The position numbers and the translations under genes are program-made. 64,000 nt of DNA, from positions 248,001-312,000 of the forward strand of contig NZ_JACHZG010000001.1 in assembly GCF_014193425.1 (NCBI RefSeq). Reading direction: 5' to 3'. Of the stretch, positions 25,275 through 34,582 are shown in pieces. The notes under the pieces are model-generated. The model was not told where the DNA came from. It made no database searches and worked only from the letters and a program-made list of their open reading frames with translations. The DNA comes from Microlunatus antarcticus (GTDB lineage Bacteria > Actinomycetota > Actinomycetes > Propionibacteriales > Propionibacteriaceae). How positions within the stretch are numbered: the stretch's first letter is position 1; each line of letters starts with the position of its first letter.

Positions 25275-27128
25275 ATGCCCGAACCCGAGCTGACGACGCT
25301 GACCGCTCCCGACGGGACGGCGTTCCGCGACCTCGACCACGACGGGGTGATGGCGCCCTTCGAGGACCCGCGCCGAACGCCGGGGGAGCGCGCCGACGAC
25401 CTCGTCGCCCGGCTGTCGCTGGCCGAGAAGATCGGGCTGTTCTTCCACGACATCATCGAGGTCGGTCCGGGCGGCGCGCTGATGGAGGGTGACGGACGGG
25501 TCGCACGTTCCTCGACGCGGGCCCGGGTGGTCGACCGGTTGATCAACCACGTCAACGTGCACGCGCTGCCGACCGCGCGGGAGTCGGCACGGTGGTCGAA
25601 CGCGCTGCAGGCGCTCGCCGCGACCACGCCGCACTCGATCCCGGTGACCGTCAGCACCGACCCCCGGCACTCGAGCACCGAGAACTCCGGCGCCGCCTTC
25701 GCCGCGGGGGCGATGTCGGCGTGGCCCGAGCCCCTCGGTCTCGCCGCGCTGCACGACGTGGAGCGGGTGCGGGAGTTCGCCGACGCCGCCCGGCAGGAGT
25801 ACCTGGCCGTCGGCATCCGCTCCGCGCTGCACCCGCAGATCGACCTCGGTACCGAGCCGCGCTGGGGCCGGCAGTTCCACACCTTCGGCAACGACAGCGC
25901 CTTCGTGGCCGACGTCGCCGCCGCGTACGTCGAGGGGTTCCAGCTCGGCCCGGACCTCGGCCCCACCTCGGTGGCAACCATGGCCAAGCACTTCCCGGGC
26001 GGCGGGCCGCAGCTCGACGGCGAGGACGCGCACTTCCCGTACGGCCGCGAGCAGGTCTACCCGGGCGGGCGGTTCGCCGACCACCTGGTCCCGTTCCGCC
26101 GGGCGATCGCCGCGGGCACCTCGGCGCTCATGCCCTACTACGGGATGCCCGTGGGGCTCGAGCTCGACGGCGTGCCGGTCGAGGAGGTCGGCTTCGGCTA
26201 CAACCGGCAGATCCTCACCGGCCTGCTCCGCGAGCAGCTCGGCTTCGACGGCGTCATCTGCACCGACTGGGGCCTCGTCACCGGCACCGTCGTGGCCGGT
26301 CGGCCGCTGCCCGCACGGGCCTGGGGGGTCGAGCACCTGAGCGAGCTGGACCGGCTGGTGAAGATCATCGACGCCGGCGCGGACCAGCTCGGCGGGGAGT
26401 CCCGGACCGACCTGCTGCTGGAGGCCGTCGAGCAGGGGCTCGTTGGCGAGCAGCGCCTCGACGCCTCCGTACGGCGCCTGCTGCTGGTCAAGCTCCGGCT
26501 GGGCCTGTTCGACGACCCGTTCGTCGACGAGGACGTGGCCGAGGAGGTCGTCGGACGTGCGGACCTCCGCGCCGCCGGCCGCCGGGCGCAGGCGGAGTCG
26601 ATGGTCCTGCTCGAGCACCGCCCGGTCGCCGGTGCGCCCGTCCTCCCGCTGCGGCCCGGGCTGAGGCTCTACGTCGAGGGGTGGCCCGAGACCGCGGCGG
26701 CCCGGCTCGGCGAGGTCGTGGGCGACCCGGCCGAGGCGGACGTGGCCGTCGTCCGGCTCGAGGCGCCGTTCGAGCCCCGCGACGACCTGTTCCTCGAGAC
26801 GTTCTTCCACCAGGGGTCGTTGGCCTACCGGCCCGGGCTCGTGGCCCGGCTGCGCCAGATCGCGCGGACGACACCCTTGATCATCGGCGCGAACCTCGAG
26901 CGCCCGGCCCTGCTGGCGGCGTTCGCCGACGTCGCGACCGTGCTCCTGACCGACGTCGGCGCGTCCGCCGAGGCGTTCGCCGACGTGCTGTCCGGGGCGG
27001 TGGCCCCGCTCGGCCGACTGCCCTTCGAGGTGCCCCGGTCGGCCGACGCCGTACGCCGCTCGCAGTCCGACGTGGCCAACGACACCGAGGACCCGCTCTA
27101 CCCGGCGGGGGCCGGGCTCAGCGTCTGA
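25275..27128 (+). CDS. Glycoside hydrolase family 3 protein
   Basis: A 617-residue beta-glycosidase of GH3. The N-terminal TIM barrel shows TLxEKIG-like LSLAEKIGLFFHD, KHFPGGGPQLDGED (substrate and Lys-His region) and GFDGVICTDWGLV, where Asp331 is the expected nucleophile. The C-terminal alpha/beta sandwich runs from about 420 to the end (MVLLEHRP, then VLLTDVGASAEAFADVLSG). There is no signal peptide, so it acts on imported glycosides, fitting the importer upstream. ATG 25275 has a GGGAAGGA site. The specific sugar is unknown; the protein is shorter than three-domain GH3 enzymes and lacks a fibronectin-III tail. Confidence 0.88.
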   Translation: MPEPELTTLTAPDGTAFRDLDHDGVMAPFEDPRRTPGERADDLVARLSLAEKIGLFFHDIIEVGPGGALMEGDGRVARSSTRARVVDRLINHVNVHALPTARESARWSNALQALAATTPHSIPVTVSTDPRHSSTENSGAAFAAGAMSAWPEPLGLAALHDVERVREFADAARQEYLAVGIRSALHPQIDLGTEPRWGRQFHTFGNDSAFVADVAAAYVEGFQLGPDLGPTSVATMAKHFPGGGPQLDGEDAHFPYGREQVYPGGRFADHLVPFRRAIAAGTSALMPYYGMPVGLELDGVPVEEVGFGYNRQILTGLLREQLGFDGVICTDWGLVTGTVVAGRPLPARAWGVEHLSELDRLVKIIDAGADQLGGESRTDLLLEAVEQGLVGEQRLDASVRRLLLVKLRLGLFDDPFVDEDVAEEVVGRADLRAAGRRAQAESMVLLEHRPVAGAPVLPLRPGLRLYVEGWPETAAARLGEVVGDPAEADVAVVRLEAPFEPRDDLFLETFFHQGSLAYRPGLVARLRQIARTTPLIIGANLERPALLAAFADVATVLLTDVGASAEAFADVLSGAVAPLGRLPFEVPRSADAVRRSQSDVANDTEDPLYPAGAGLSV

Positions 27129-27143
27129 GCGGCGGGCCGGGGC

Positions 27144-27836
27144 TCAGTAGGAGGAGTCCGGACGGCCGTCCTCGAGCAGGGCCCGGGAGCCGGAGACGCC
27201 GAGCCGGGTCGCGCCGGCCGCGATCATGCGGCGGGCGTCGTCGAGGGTGCGGACGCCGCCGGAGGCCTTGACGCCGAGGCGGCCGTCGACCGTCCGGGCC
27301 ATCAGGGCGACGGCGTGCTCGGTCGCCCCGCCGGAGGGGTGGAAGCCCGTCGAGGTCTTGACGAAGTCGGCGCCGGCCGACACCGCGGCCTGGCAGACGG
27401 CCACGATCGCCTCGTCGCTCAGCGCGGCGGACTCGATGATCACCTTGAGCACGGTGCCGGGCACGGCCGCCCGAACCGCGGCGATGTCGGCCTCGACGGC
27501 GTCGTACGCACCGGCCCGCGCGGCCCCCACGTCGATCACCATGTCGACCTCGTCGGCACCCTGGGCGACCGCGCCGGCGGCCTCCGCGGCCTTGACGGCC
27601 GAGGTGTGCTTGCCGCTCGGGAAGCCCGCGACGACGGCCACCTTGAGGTCGCTCCCGGCCGGCACCGCGAGGGGCAGCATCGACGGCGAGACGCAGACGG
27701 AGTACGTGCCCAGGGCCACGGCCTCGTCGACCAGGGCGGCGACGTCGGCCCGGGTCGCCTCGGGCTTCAGCAGGGTGTGGTCGATCAGGCGGGCGACGTC
27801 GGCGGGGCTGGGCGTGTCGTGAGTGGTGGTGCTCAT
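27144..27836 (-). CDS. deoC: Deoxyribose-phosphate aldolase
   Basis: A 230-residue class I aldolase that splits 2-deoxyribose 5-phosphate to glyceraldehyde 3-phosphate and acetaldehyde. [12 protein letters not shown] is the family start, [14 protein letters not shown] and [12 protein letters not shown] the barrel blocks, VLKVIIES an active-site strand, and [14 protein letters not shown] carries the Schiff-base Lys. It is the last gene of a leftward run after an MDR dehydrogenase, an FGGY kinase and a SorC-type regulator, which suggests that the pathway ends in a DeoC-type cleavage. Activity on a related phosphorylated sugar is possible. Confidence 0.93.
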   Translation of the reverse strand: MSTTTHDTPSPADVARLIDHTLLKPEATRADVAALVDEAVALGTYSVCVSPSMLPLAVPAGSDLKVAVVAGFPSGKHTSAVKAAEAAGAVAQGADEVDMVIDVGAARAGAYDAVEADIAAVRAAVPGTVLKVIIESAALSDEAIVAVCQAAVSAGADFVKTSTGFHPSGGATEHAVALMARTVDGRLGVKASGGVRTLDDARRMIAAGATRLGVSGSRALLEDGRPDSSY

Positions 27837-27913
27837 CGTGGGTGCTCCTTCGTGAGGTGGGTCAGGGGTTCCGGCTGTGGTGCGCGTGCCGTGCGTGTTG
27901 TGAGTGCTGTGCG

Positions 27914-28897
27914 TCAGGGTTCCAGGGCCGACCGCGCGGCCGCCTCGTCGGTGACGAGGACCGAGCAGAGCCGGCTGGTGAGGGCGGCCCGGATGACGGG
28001 CGCCTTGGCCGGGCCCGAGGCGACGGCGATGGCCTGCGTCGCCGCGCGGAGGTCGTCGAGGCTCAGCCCGATCGTGCGGCTCTCCAGGTCGGGGTCGGCG
28101 ATCGTCCCGTCGGGGGAGAGGTAGTGCCCGAGGACGTCGCCGCAGGCCCCGGCGGCGCGGAGACGCTCCAGCTCGTCCGGCGTCACCGCCCCGCTGCGCA
28201 CGAGCACCGAGCTCGGCGACAGGGCGCCGAGGGAGAACAGCAGCGCGTCGGCGGCGCGAGCCTTGGTGAGCGTCTCCTGGACGAAGTGCTCGGTGTAGAG
28301 GGCCTCGCGGGTGCTGGCGTGCTCGACGATCGCCGGGACCGGCAGCAGGCTGGCGCGGCCGTGCCCGCTGCGGGCGATGCTCATCGCGACGTCGGCGGCC
28401 GTGGTCGGGCGCACCGAGCGGCTGATGCCCCCGTTCACCTGGATGATCTCCAGCCCGTGCGCCCAGCCGCTCGGCAGCATGGCCGCGATCTCCTGCAGCG
28501 TGTTCCCCCACGAGACGCCGAGCGTCCGGAGCCGGGGCCCGCGCGCCCGGAGGTAGCCGGCGGCCGCGCGCACGACGTGGGTGACGGTGTCCTGCTCCCG
28601 GTCCTGCGTGGGGACGACGATGCAGTCGGCCAGCCCGTAGCGCTCGGTCAGGGTCGCCTCGAGCTCGCGGCGCCGGGTCGTCGGGTGCACGACCGTGATC
28701 TGCACGATGCCCTCGGCCCGGGCCTGCTCGAGCAGCCGTCCGACCTTCCAGCGGGTGAGGTGCAGCTCGCGCCCGATGTCCTCCTGGGTGCGGTCCTGCT
28801 CCCAGTAGCGCTGCGCGACCTGGAGCAGCAGCTCACCCGGGTCGGTCGGCGCCGGCCGGTCGGCCTCCGACGTCGGGGTCGTCGGCGTCGGGCTCAC
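27914..28897 (-). CDS. SorC/DeoR-type sugar-binding transcriptional regulator
   Basis: A 327-residue regulator. A helix-turn-helix near residues 30-55 ([22 protein letters not shown]) is followed by the SorC sugar-phosphate domain: [38 protein letters not shown] and [13 protein letters not shown]. These proteins sense a phosphorylated sugar and control a linked catabolic operon. GTG 28897 overlaps the stop of the kinase gene (GTGA), so regulator and kinase are translationally coupled. The likely DNA target is the CTGCTCA-N2-TGAGCAG palindrome at 31563-31578 ahead of the operon. Confidence 0.88.
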   Translation of the reverse strand: MSPTPTTPTSEADRPAPTDPGELLLQVAQRYWEQDRTQEDIGRELHLTRWKVGRLLEQARAEGIVQITVVHPTTRRRELEATLTERYGLADCIVVPTQDREQDTVTHVVRAAAGYLRARGPRLRTLGVSWGNTLQEIAAMLPSGWAHGLEIIQVNGGISRSVRPTTAADVAMSIARSGHGRASLLPVPAIVEHASTREALYTEHFVQETLTKARAADALLFSLGALSPSSVLVRSGAVTPDELERLRAAGACGDVLGHYLSPDGTIADPDLESRTIGLSLDDLRAATQAIAVASGPAKAPVIRAALTSRLCSVLVTDEAAARSALEP

Positions 28898-30408
28898 CGG
28901 CGGGCCAGCCGGTCGACCGACTCGTGCATGATCGGCGTCAGCGCGGCGAGCAGCCCGACGTAGTCGTCGTACGTCTGCCGGTACACCTCGTGGTGGGCCG
29001 GGTCGGGGGTCAGCGTCCGGGTGGTGGGGGCGTACGCCGCGGCGCCCTCGTCGAGGTCGCGGACCAGTCCGGCGCCGGCCGCGCCGACCACGGCGCAGGC
29101 CCGCAGCGTGAGGTTGTCCCCGGCCACGATCTCGGCCTCGCGCCCGAGCACGTCCACGCTGATCTGCTGCCACAGCGGGTTCTTCTCGATGCCGCCGGAG
29201 AAGACGAGCCGGTCGCAGGCCACGCCGGCGCGCACGAAGGAGTCGATGACGCCCCGCGTCCCGCAGGCGACCGCCTCGATCGCGGCCCGGTAGAGCTCCT
29301 CGCGGGTCGTGCCCAGGGTGAGCCCCACGACGGCCCCCCGCAGCCGGGCGTCGCGGTAGGGCGTGCGGTTGCCCATGAACGTGTCCAGCGCCCGGATCCC
29401 GTGGGCGCCCGGGTCAACCGCCGCGGCACCGGCGACGAGGGTGGAGAGGTTCTCGCGGGCGACGCCCATCAGGTTCTCGCCCGTCCACTTCAGCACCGAG
29501 CCGCTGGTGACCTGACCGCCCTCGACCAGCCACCGCGACGTCCGGAGCGCGTGCGGGTACGGGCCCCAGACCTCGGTCGTCGTCACCGGGTCCTCGACCT
29601 CCGCGACGATCGCCGACGAGGTCCCGGAGACGAGCGAGACGACGCCGGCCGGCGAGCCGCAGGCCAGCAGCGAGACGTGGGCGTCGATCCCGCCGATGCA
29701 GACCGGGGGCTCGCCGACCACGCCGAGCTCGGCGGCGGCCGTGGCGGTGAGCGCGCCGACGACCGACCCGACCGGCAGGATCTCGTCGGGCAGCTTCGGC
29801 ACCAGGTCGGCCATGCCCAGCGCGGCGTACAGCGCGGTGGGAAAGGCACCCTCGAGGCCGTCGTAGTTGTACTTGCAGACCGCGTTCATCTGCGAGCCCA
29901 CCCAGCGGCCGGTGAGCCGGAAGGTCAGGTAGTCGACCGCCTCGACGATCCGGGCGGCCCGGTCGTACGTCTCGGGCTGGTGCTCCTTGAGCCACATCGC
30001 CTTCGGGAGCAGCCACTCCGACGCGTCCGAGCCGCCCGACCAGGCGAGGATCGGGTGCTCGGCGGCGAAGGTCGCGGTCCGGTCGGCCTGCGGCGAGGCG
30101 CGCGAGTCCATCCAGAGGATCGCGGGCCGCAGCGGTACGCCGTCGGCGTCCAGGACGGCGACGGTCGAGGCGGTGGTGGCCGAGGCGACCGCGACCACCG
30201 GTCCGGCGGCCCGGCAGGCCGGGGTGGCCAGCAGCGTGCGCGACGCGTCGACGAGCGACGCCCACCAGTCCTGCGGGTCCTGCTCCGCCCAGCCCGCACG
30301 CGGGAACGTCGTGCGGTAGGGCCGGTGGACCGACCCGAGCGCGACCCCGTCGGTGGTGAAGGCGCCTACGCGCGCGCCCTCGGTGCCGAGGTCGAGCCCG
30401 AGCAGCAT
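28894..30408 (-). CDS. FGGY-family carbohydrate kinase
   Basis: A 504-residue ASKHA-fold kinase. MLLGLDLGTEGARVGAF is the first phosphate loop, AILWMDSRA the substrate loop with catalytic-region Asp, GGIDAHVSLLACGS the second phosphate block, and LVFSGGIEKNPLWQQISVDVLG the adenosine motif. It phosphorylates a sugar or polyol made by the dehydrogenase encoded just upstream. It most resembles ribulokinase/xylulokinase-like FGGY proteins, but the substrate cannot be assigned. ATG 30408 is preferred; a GTG two codons upstream is an alternative. The gene starts 8 bp after the dehydrogenase stop. Confidence 0.9.
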   Translation of the reverse strand: MLLGLDLGTEGARVGAFTTDGVALGSVHRPYRTTFPRAGWAEQDPQDWWASLVDASRTLLATPACRAAGPVVAVASATTASTVAVLDADGVPLRPAILWMDSRASPQADRTATFAAEHPILAWSGGSDASEWLLPKAMWLKEHQPETYDRAARIVEAVDYLTFRLTGRWVGSQMNAVCKYNYDGLEGAFPTALYAALGMADLVPKLPDEILPVGSVVGALTATAAAELGVVGEPPVCIGGIDAHVSLLACGSPAGVVSLVSGTSSAIVAEVEDPVTTTEVWGPYPHALRTSRWLVEGGQVTSGSVLKWTGENLMGVARENLSTLVAGAAAVDPGAHGIRALDTFMGNRTPYRDARLRGAVVGLTLGTTREELYRAAIEAVACGTRGVIDSFVRAGVACDRLVFSGGIEKNPLWQQISVDVLGREAEIVAGDNLTLRACAVVGAAGAGLVRDLDEGAAAYAPTTRTLTPDPAHHEVYRQTYDDYVGLLAALTPIMHESVDRLARR

Positions 30409-30416
30409 GCCCACGC

Positions 30417-31463
30417 TCAGCCGGCGTTCGGGACGAAGATCACCTTGGAGGAGAACTCCGAGCGGTCGCCGAGCTTGGTCATCATCTCGGGCAGCGCCGA
30501 CAGCGGGAGCTCGTGGGTGATCATGAACTCCCACTTCAGCTCGCCGCTCGCGAGCTTGTCCGCGGCGGTCCGCCACTCGGCGCCGGGGAACGGGGCCGAG
30601 AAGGAGTTCCACGACCCGTGCAGGGTGATCTCGAGCCGCATGAAGCGGTTCCAGGTCTCCTTCGACAGCTCGACGGGGGCGTGCGGGATGCCGACGAAGA
30701 CGGCGTGCCCGAGCGGACCGGTCAGGTTGGCCGCCATGTCGGCGGTGACGGCGACGCCGGCGGACTCCAGCACGATGTCGTAGCCGGCCCCGCCCAGCGC
30801 CTGCGCCTCGGCGTGGGTCTGGACGGCGTCGGTCGCACCGGCCTCGCGGGCCATGGCCGACTTCTCCTCGGAGAGGTCGATCGTCACGATCTGGCTCGCG
30901 CCGGCGAGCTTGGCCCACTGCACGGCGAACAGGCCGATCGGACCGGCGCCGACGACGAGCACCCGGTGCCCGGTGCGCAGGCCGGTCTTCCACAGCGCGT
31001 GCAGCGCGATCGCCGCCGGGTCGAGCATGGCGGCCGCCCGCGGGTCGATGCCGGCCGGCATCTTCAGGAGGTTGCCCACCGGGGAGACGACGAACTCGGC
31101 GTACGCGCCGTCGTTGCGGCTCCCGAAGTAGTCGTAGTCCTCGCACAGGCCGAAGTCGCCGCGCAGGCAGAAGTCGCAGCGGCGGCAGGGGATCAGCGGC
31201 GGCACGGAGACCAGGTCGCCGACCTCCCAGCCGGTCACGCCCTCGCCCAGCTGCTCGACCCAGCCGGAGAACTCGTGGCCGCAGATGATCGGCATCACGT
31301 AGCCGCCGTTGCGGAGCATCCGCGGGATGTCGGAGCCGCAGACGCCGCAGGCCGCGACCTTCAGCAGCACCTCGCCCGCGCCGGGGGAGGCGACCGGCAC
31401 CTGCTCGACCCGGATGTCCCCGGGGGCGTGCATCACGGCTGCGGTCATCGTCGTCTGGGTCAT
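30417..31463 (-). CDS. Zinc-dependent MDR dehydrogenase (polyol/sugar-phosphate type)
   Basis: A 348-residue medium-chain dehydrogenase. Catalytic zinc ligands are in ACGVCGSD (Cys42) and GHE (residues 62-64). The structural zinc is held by CRRCDFCLRGDFGLC (Cys93, 96, 99, 107). The NAD(P) site is VLVVGAGPIGLFAVQWAK. It resembles galactitol-1-phosphate or sorbitol dehydrogenases. As first gene of the operon it would oxidise a polyol before phosphorylation by the kinase, or a polyol phosphate; order and regulator do not decide which. ATG 31463 follows a recognisable promoter at 31518-31547. Confidence 0.9.
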   Translation of the reverse strand: MTQTTMTAAVMHAPGDIRVEQVPVASPGAGEVLLKVAACGVCGSDIPRMLRNGGYVMPIICGHEFSGWVEQLGEGVTGWEVGDLVSVPPLIPCRRCDFCLRGDFGLCEDYDYFGSRNDGAYAEFVVSPVGNLLKMPAGIDPRAAAMLDPAAIALHALWKTGLRTGHRVLVVGAGPIGLFAVQWAKLAGASQIVTIDLSEEKSAMAREAGATDAVQTHAEAQALGGAGYDIVLESAGVAVTADMAANLTGPLGHAVFVGIPHAPVELSKETWNRFMRLEITLHGSWNSFSAPFPGAEWRTAADKLASGELKWEFMITHELPLSALPEMMTKLGDRSEFSSKVIFVPNAG

Positions 31464-31517
31464 CGGGTTCCTGTCGTCGGGCGGGAGGAGCGTCGGGCGT
31501 CGCCGCCCGGTGACCTC

Positions 31518-31547
31518 ACGCTAGGGCGTCCGCCGCCGGGTCGCCAA
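31518..31547 (-). promoter_or_regulatory. Promoter of the dehydrogenase-kinase-regulator-deoC operon
   Basis: On the reverse strand TTGGCG (31542-31547) and TAGCGT (31518-31523) are separated by 18 nt, a good housekeeping sigma-factor promoter. It leaves a leader of about 45 nt before the ATG. Confidence 0.55.
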
Positions 31548-31562
31548 CATCGGTGGACGAAC

Positions 31563-31578
31563 CTGCTCAGATGAGCAG
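31563..31578. promoter_or_regulatory. Operator-like palindrome, probable SorC-type site
   Basis: CTGCTCA and TGAGCAG are perfect 7-bp arms around GA. The site ends 16 nt upstream of the -35 box of the leftward operon and about 40 bp before the rightward hydrolase gene. Position just upstream of -35 suggests activation, or repression through a second site, by the operon's own regulator. Confidence 0.5.
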
Positions 31579-31616
31579 CGACGGTCTGCGGCCTGGCCGG
31601 GTGGAACGCTGGGCCG

Positions 31617-32480
31617 ATGGGAGAGCGGCTGGAGACGTACGGGCACGACGGGCTGACGTTCGACGTCCGCGACAGCGGTCCGGAGGGCGGTGCGGTCGTG
31701 ATCGCGCTCCACGGGTTCCCGCAGACCTCGGCCTCGTGGGGACCGGTGACGCAGCACCTGACCGCCGCGGGTGTCCGGGTGCTCGCGCCGGACCAGCGCG
31801 GCTACTCGCGCGGTGCGCGTCCGTACGCGGTCTCGGCCTACGCGCTCCGCTCGCTGGTGGGCGACGTGCTCGCGCTGGCCGACGCGGCCGGGGCGGAACG
31901 CTTCGACCTCCTCGGCCACGACTGGGGCGGAGCCGTCGCCTGGGCGGTGGCGGCCGCCCACCCCGACCGCGTGCGTACGCTCACGGTCGCCTCGACCCCG
32001 CACCCGCGCGCCCTCGTCGCCGCCATGCTCCACGGTCAGGCGCTGCGCTCCTGGTACATCGGAGCCTTCCAGCTGCCGGTCCTGCCCGAGCTGCTGCTGG
32101 GCTCCCCGCGCGTCGCGGGGCCGTTGCTCGCGCGGATGCGGACCCCCGACCCGGCCGCCGTGCTGGCGCTGCTCGCCGACCGGTCGACGGCGCGGGCCCT
32201 CCTGAACTGGTACCGCGCCGCCTGGCGACCGCTGCTCGGGCGCACCGCCACCCCGTTCCCGCGGGTCCGGGTGCCCACGACCTACGTCTGGGGTGCTCTG
32301 GACCCAGCGCTGGGGCGGTGGGCCGCCGAGCACACCGGGCTGTGCGTCGAGGCGGACTACCGCTTCGTCGTGCTGGAGGACGCCGGCCACTGGATCCCGG
32401 ACGAGCGGCCCGCGGAGCTGGCGCGCCTCGTGCTGGAGCGCCTCGGGGGCTCGGCACCCGACCCGGGCGATCTTCCCTAG
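31617..32480 (+). CDS. Alpha/beta hydrolase (epoxide hydrolase/haloalkane dehalogenase-like)
   Basis: A 287-residue alpha/beta hydrolase. HGFPQTSASW is the oxyanion-hole HGxP motif, LLGHDWGG gives an Asp nucleophile at residue 102 rather than Ser, and EDAGHWIPDERP carries the catalytic His. An Asp nucleophile within GHDWG points to epoxide hydrolases or haloalkane dehalogenases rather than esterases. No signal peptide is present, so it is cytoplasmic. It has no operon partner: it is divergent from the catabolic operon, and a separate promoter precedes the next gene. Substrate unknown. Confidence 0.85.
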   Translation: MGERLETYGHDGLTFDVRDSGPEGGAVVIALHGFPQTSASWGPVTQHLTAAGVRVLAPDQRGYSRGARPYAVSAYALRSLVGDVLALADAAGAERFDLLGHDWGGAVAWAVAAAHPDRVRTLTVASTPHPRALVAAMLHGQALRSWYIGAFQLPVLPELLLGSPRVAGPLLARMRTPDPAAVLALLADRSTARALLNWYRAAWRPLLGRTATPFPRVRVPTTYVWGALDPALGRWAAEHTGLCVEADYRFVVLEDAGHWIPDERPAELARLVLERLGGSAPDPGDLP

Positions 32481-32522
32481 TTCGACGGTTGGGAATGCGG
32501 CCCGGGCGGCGACGGCCTGACC

Positions 32523-32528
32523 TATGGT
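32523..32528 (+). promoter_or_regulatory. -10 box TATGGT for the propeller glycosidase-like gene
   Basis: This hexamer ends 6 nt before GTG 32535, supporting that start and a leaderless transcript. Confidence 0.55.
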
Positions 32529-32534
32529 GTCGCG

Positions 32535-33425
32535 GTGAGCACCCTCGTCGGCGTGGACCTGCCCCGGTACGAGGGGGCGGAGGTGGTCGTCCCGGCGCCG
32601 GGACGCGGCGCGGGGAACTGGGCCGGCGCGGCCAGCGTCGTGCTCGCCGACGGCGTCTTCTGGATGGCCTACCGCGTACGCCGTCCCCTCGACGCCGGTC
32701 GCGGGGTGAGCGTCGTGGTCTCCCGGTCCGAGGACGGGGTGCACTTCGTGCCCGTCGCCAGCGTCGACCGGGACACCTTCGCGGCGGCCTCGTTCGAGCG
32801 GCCGGTGGTCCTGCCGGTGCCCGGCGGCGGCTGGCGTCTCTACCTCAGCTGTGCGACGCCCGACTCCAAGCACTGGTGGATCGAGGCGGTGGACGCGGCC
32901 CGACCCGAGGAGCTCGCGAGCGGCCGGCGTCGGATCGTGCTGCCGGGCGACCGCCGCTGGGGGGTCAAGGACCCGGTCGTCACGGTGACCGACGGGCGCT
33001 GGGAGATGTGGGTCTGCTGCCACCCGCTGGAGCCGGCGGGGGCGGAGGACCGGATGGTCACCGCGTACGCGACGAGCGACGACGGCCTCGAGTGGGGCGT
33101 CCAGGAGACGATTCTCGAGGGTGCGCCCGGACGCTGGGACGCCCGCGGTGCGCGGGTCACGGCGGTGCTGTCGCACGAGCCGCTCCGCGTCCTCTACGAC
33201 GGCCGCGCCGACGCCGCCTCGAACTGGTTCGAGCAGACCGGCGTCGCGGAGGAGGTCGACGGGCGTCTGGTCGGCTCGCCCGAGCCCGTCGCCATGTCGC
33301 CCGACGGCGACGGCGCCCTGCGCTACGTGAGCGTGGTCGCGCTGCCCGACGGCCGTCGTCGCTTCTACTTCGAGGCTGCCCGGGCCGACGGCTCGCACGA
33401 ACTCATGACCTCCGTCTCCGACTAG
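32535..33425 (+). CDS. Five-bladed beta-propeller glycosidase-like protein
   Basis: A 296-residue cytoplasmic protein whose repeated beta-sheet blades resemble the GH43/GH32/GH130 superfamily. Seen are [52 protein letters not shown] and [19 protein letters not shown], the last carrying the K-D-P block common in this clan. It may hydrolyse or phosphorolyse a small glycoside. No signal peptide is present, and I cannot place the catalytic acids with certainty, so a non-enzymatic sugar-binding role remains open. It is convergent with the DUF559 gene. Confidence 0.65.
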   Translation: MSTLVGVDLPRYEGAEVVVPAPGRGAGNWAGAASVVLADGVFWMAYRVRRPLDAGRGVSVVVSRSEDGVHFVPVASVDRDTFAAASFERPVVLPVPGGGWRLYLSCATPDSKHWWIEAVDAARPEELASGRRRIVLPGDRRWGVKDPVVTVTDGRWEMWVCCHPLEPAGAEDRMVTAYATSDDGLEWGVQETILEGAPGRWDARGARVTAVLSHEPLRVLYDGRADAASNWFEQTGVAEEVDGRLVGSPEPVAMSPDGDGALRYVSVVALPDGRRRFYFEAARADGSHELMTSVSD

Positions 33426-33437
33426 CTCCTGCCCTCG

Positions 33438-33475
33438 ACCGGTGCACCGCCGCATCGAGCGGTGCCGGTTCCCGG
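33438..33475. terminator. Imperfect hairpin with GCGGTGCCGGTTCCCGG half-site
   Basis: ACCGG(TG)CACCGC pairs with GCGGTGCCGGT with a 2-nt bulge, between the stops of two convergent genes. The right part (33459-33475) matches 15 of 17 bases of the inverted-repeat arm at 34583-34599 on the other side of the DUF559 gene. Confidence 0.5.
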
Positions 33476-34477
33476 TCAACGGGCTCGCCCGGGCGGGATG
33501 GTGTACCGCTCGGGATCTACCCGCCAGGTCCAGCGAGCCGGACCGAGCAGCAGGCCCTCCGCGCGGGCAGCACCCATGCGCGAGACCAGACCCGGGCGGT
33601 GCCGGGCCACGTCCGCCTTGGTCGCGCGCAGCACGAGCAGACCGTTCCGCTCGAACCACTCCTCGCGCTCGTTGTCCTCACGGTGCTGCTCCGGATCGAG
33701 GTGCCCGTCGGGTCGTTCGCTGTCCCGCCAGGTGCCGCCGTCGTACTCGAGGACGAGCCCGGCGTCGCGGTCCAGCAGGTCAGGGATGCCCAGGAAGCGT
33801 CCCAGCCGGTCGTGGACGCGAGGATTGAGCAGAGGCGTCGGCACGCCGAGCCCCAGGACGTAGGTCAGCCGTAGACGGGTCTCGCCCGGTGAGCGGGCCC
33901 CGTACCGCGCGAGGGCGAGAGCGGACCGCGCCTGGCGGGAGCCGCGACGTGCACCGAGGCCGTCGGCCAGGAGTGGCAGCGCGCTCTCCTGGACGACGCC
34001 CGCCGCGAGCAGAGCGTCGAGGTCGACCACCGCCTCCTCCAGGTTCGTTGCCCATCGGGCCAGGTCGGAGGCCGTCCTGGCCGGGCTGGTCACGGGGATC
34101 CCTCCGACGTGGACGACCTCGTCATCGGCCAGCTCCTGCCGCACGTACCGCAGTCCGGGGGTCGCACGTCGGTGCAGGGCGTCGGGCACGCACAGGACGA
34201 CGGGCGCCGGACGCAGGCTGCGGTCCAGCCCGTCGAACCTCGTGGCCCCGTGCAGGTGGGCCGCGCACCAGCCGCCGAGCGCGCCGCCGACGGGCAGGTG
34301 GGCGGCCGACTCGACGAGCCGCTGGATGGTCGTCGGTGGCACGCCGACCGGTACGTACCGCCCGGGCGAGGTCCGGCGGTACCTCGGGCCGTCGAGCAGG
34401 TGCTTGCTCAGTCCCTGCTCCCGCAGGGTGCGCGAGGTGCGAGGGCGTACGACGCCGGACAGGTCGGGAGTGGCCAC
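33476..34477 (-). CDS. DUF559 / AbiEi-like nuclease-fold protein (copy A)
   Basis: A 333-residue protein of a large actinobacterial family. The N-terminal part has an AbiEi-type winged-helix-like region and a central domain (TSPARTASDLARW, SPGETRLRL). The C-terminus is a Vsr-like PD-(D/E)XK fold: IPDLL with Asp233, then LVLEYDGGTW with Glu244, and a final strand LLVLRATKADV. The fold is that of an endonuclease, but no activity is proven for this family. The GTG at 34477 is chosen because family similarity starts near ATPDLSG. The gene lies between related hairpin sequences. A second, distant copy is at 40180. Confidence 0.75.
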   Translation of the reverse strand: MATPDLSGVVRPRTSRTLREQGLSKHLLDGPRYRRTSPGRYVPVGVPPTTIQRLVESAAHLPVGGALGGWCAAHLHGATRFDGLDRSLRPAPVVLCVPDALHRRATPGLRYVRQELADDEVVHVGGIPVTSPARTASDLARWATNLEEAVVDLDALLAAGVVQESALPLLADGLGARRGSRQARSALALARYGARSPGETRLRLTYVLGLGVPTPLLNPRVHDRLGRFLGIPDLLDRDAGLVLEYDGGTWRDSERPDGHLDPEQHREDNEREEWFERNGLLVLRATKADVARHRPGLVSRMGAARAEGLLLGPARWTWRVDPERYTIPPGRAR

Positions 34478-34582
34478 GCCGAGAGGATGGTGAGGCGCGC
34501 GCGATCGTGCCGCTCGTGCACAGGCGTCAGCGACCTTCGGACCACTCCTGTGGACAGATCGAGCGGTCACGCAAGCAGCTCG

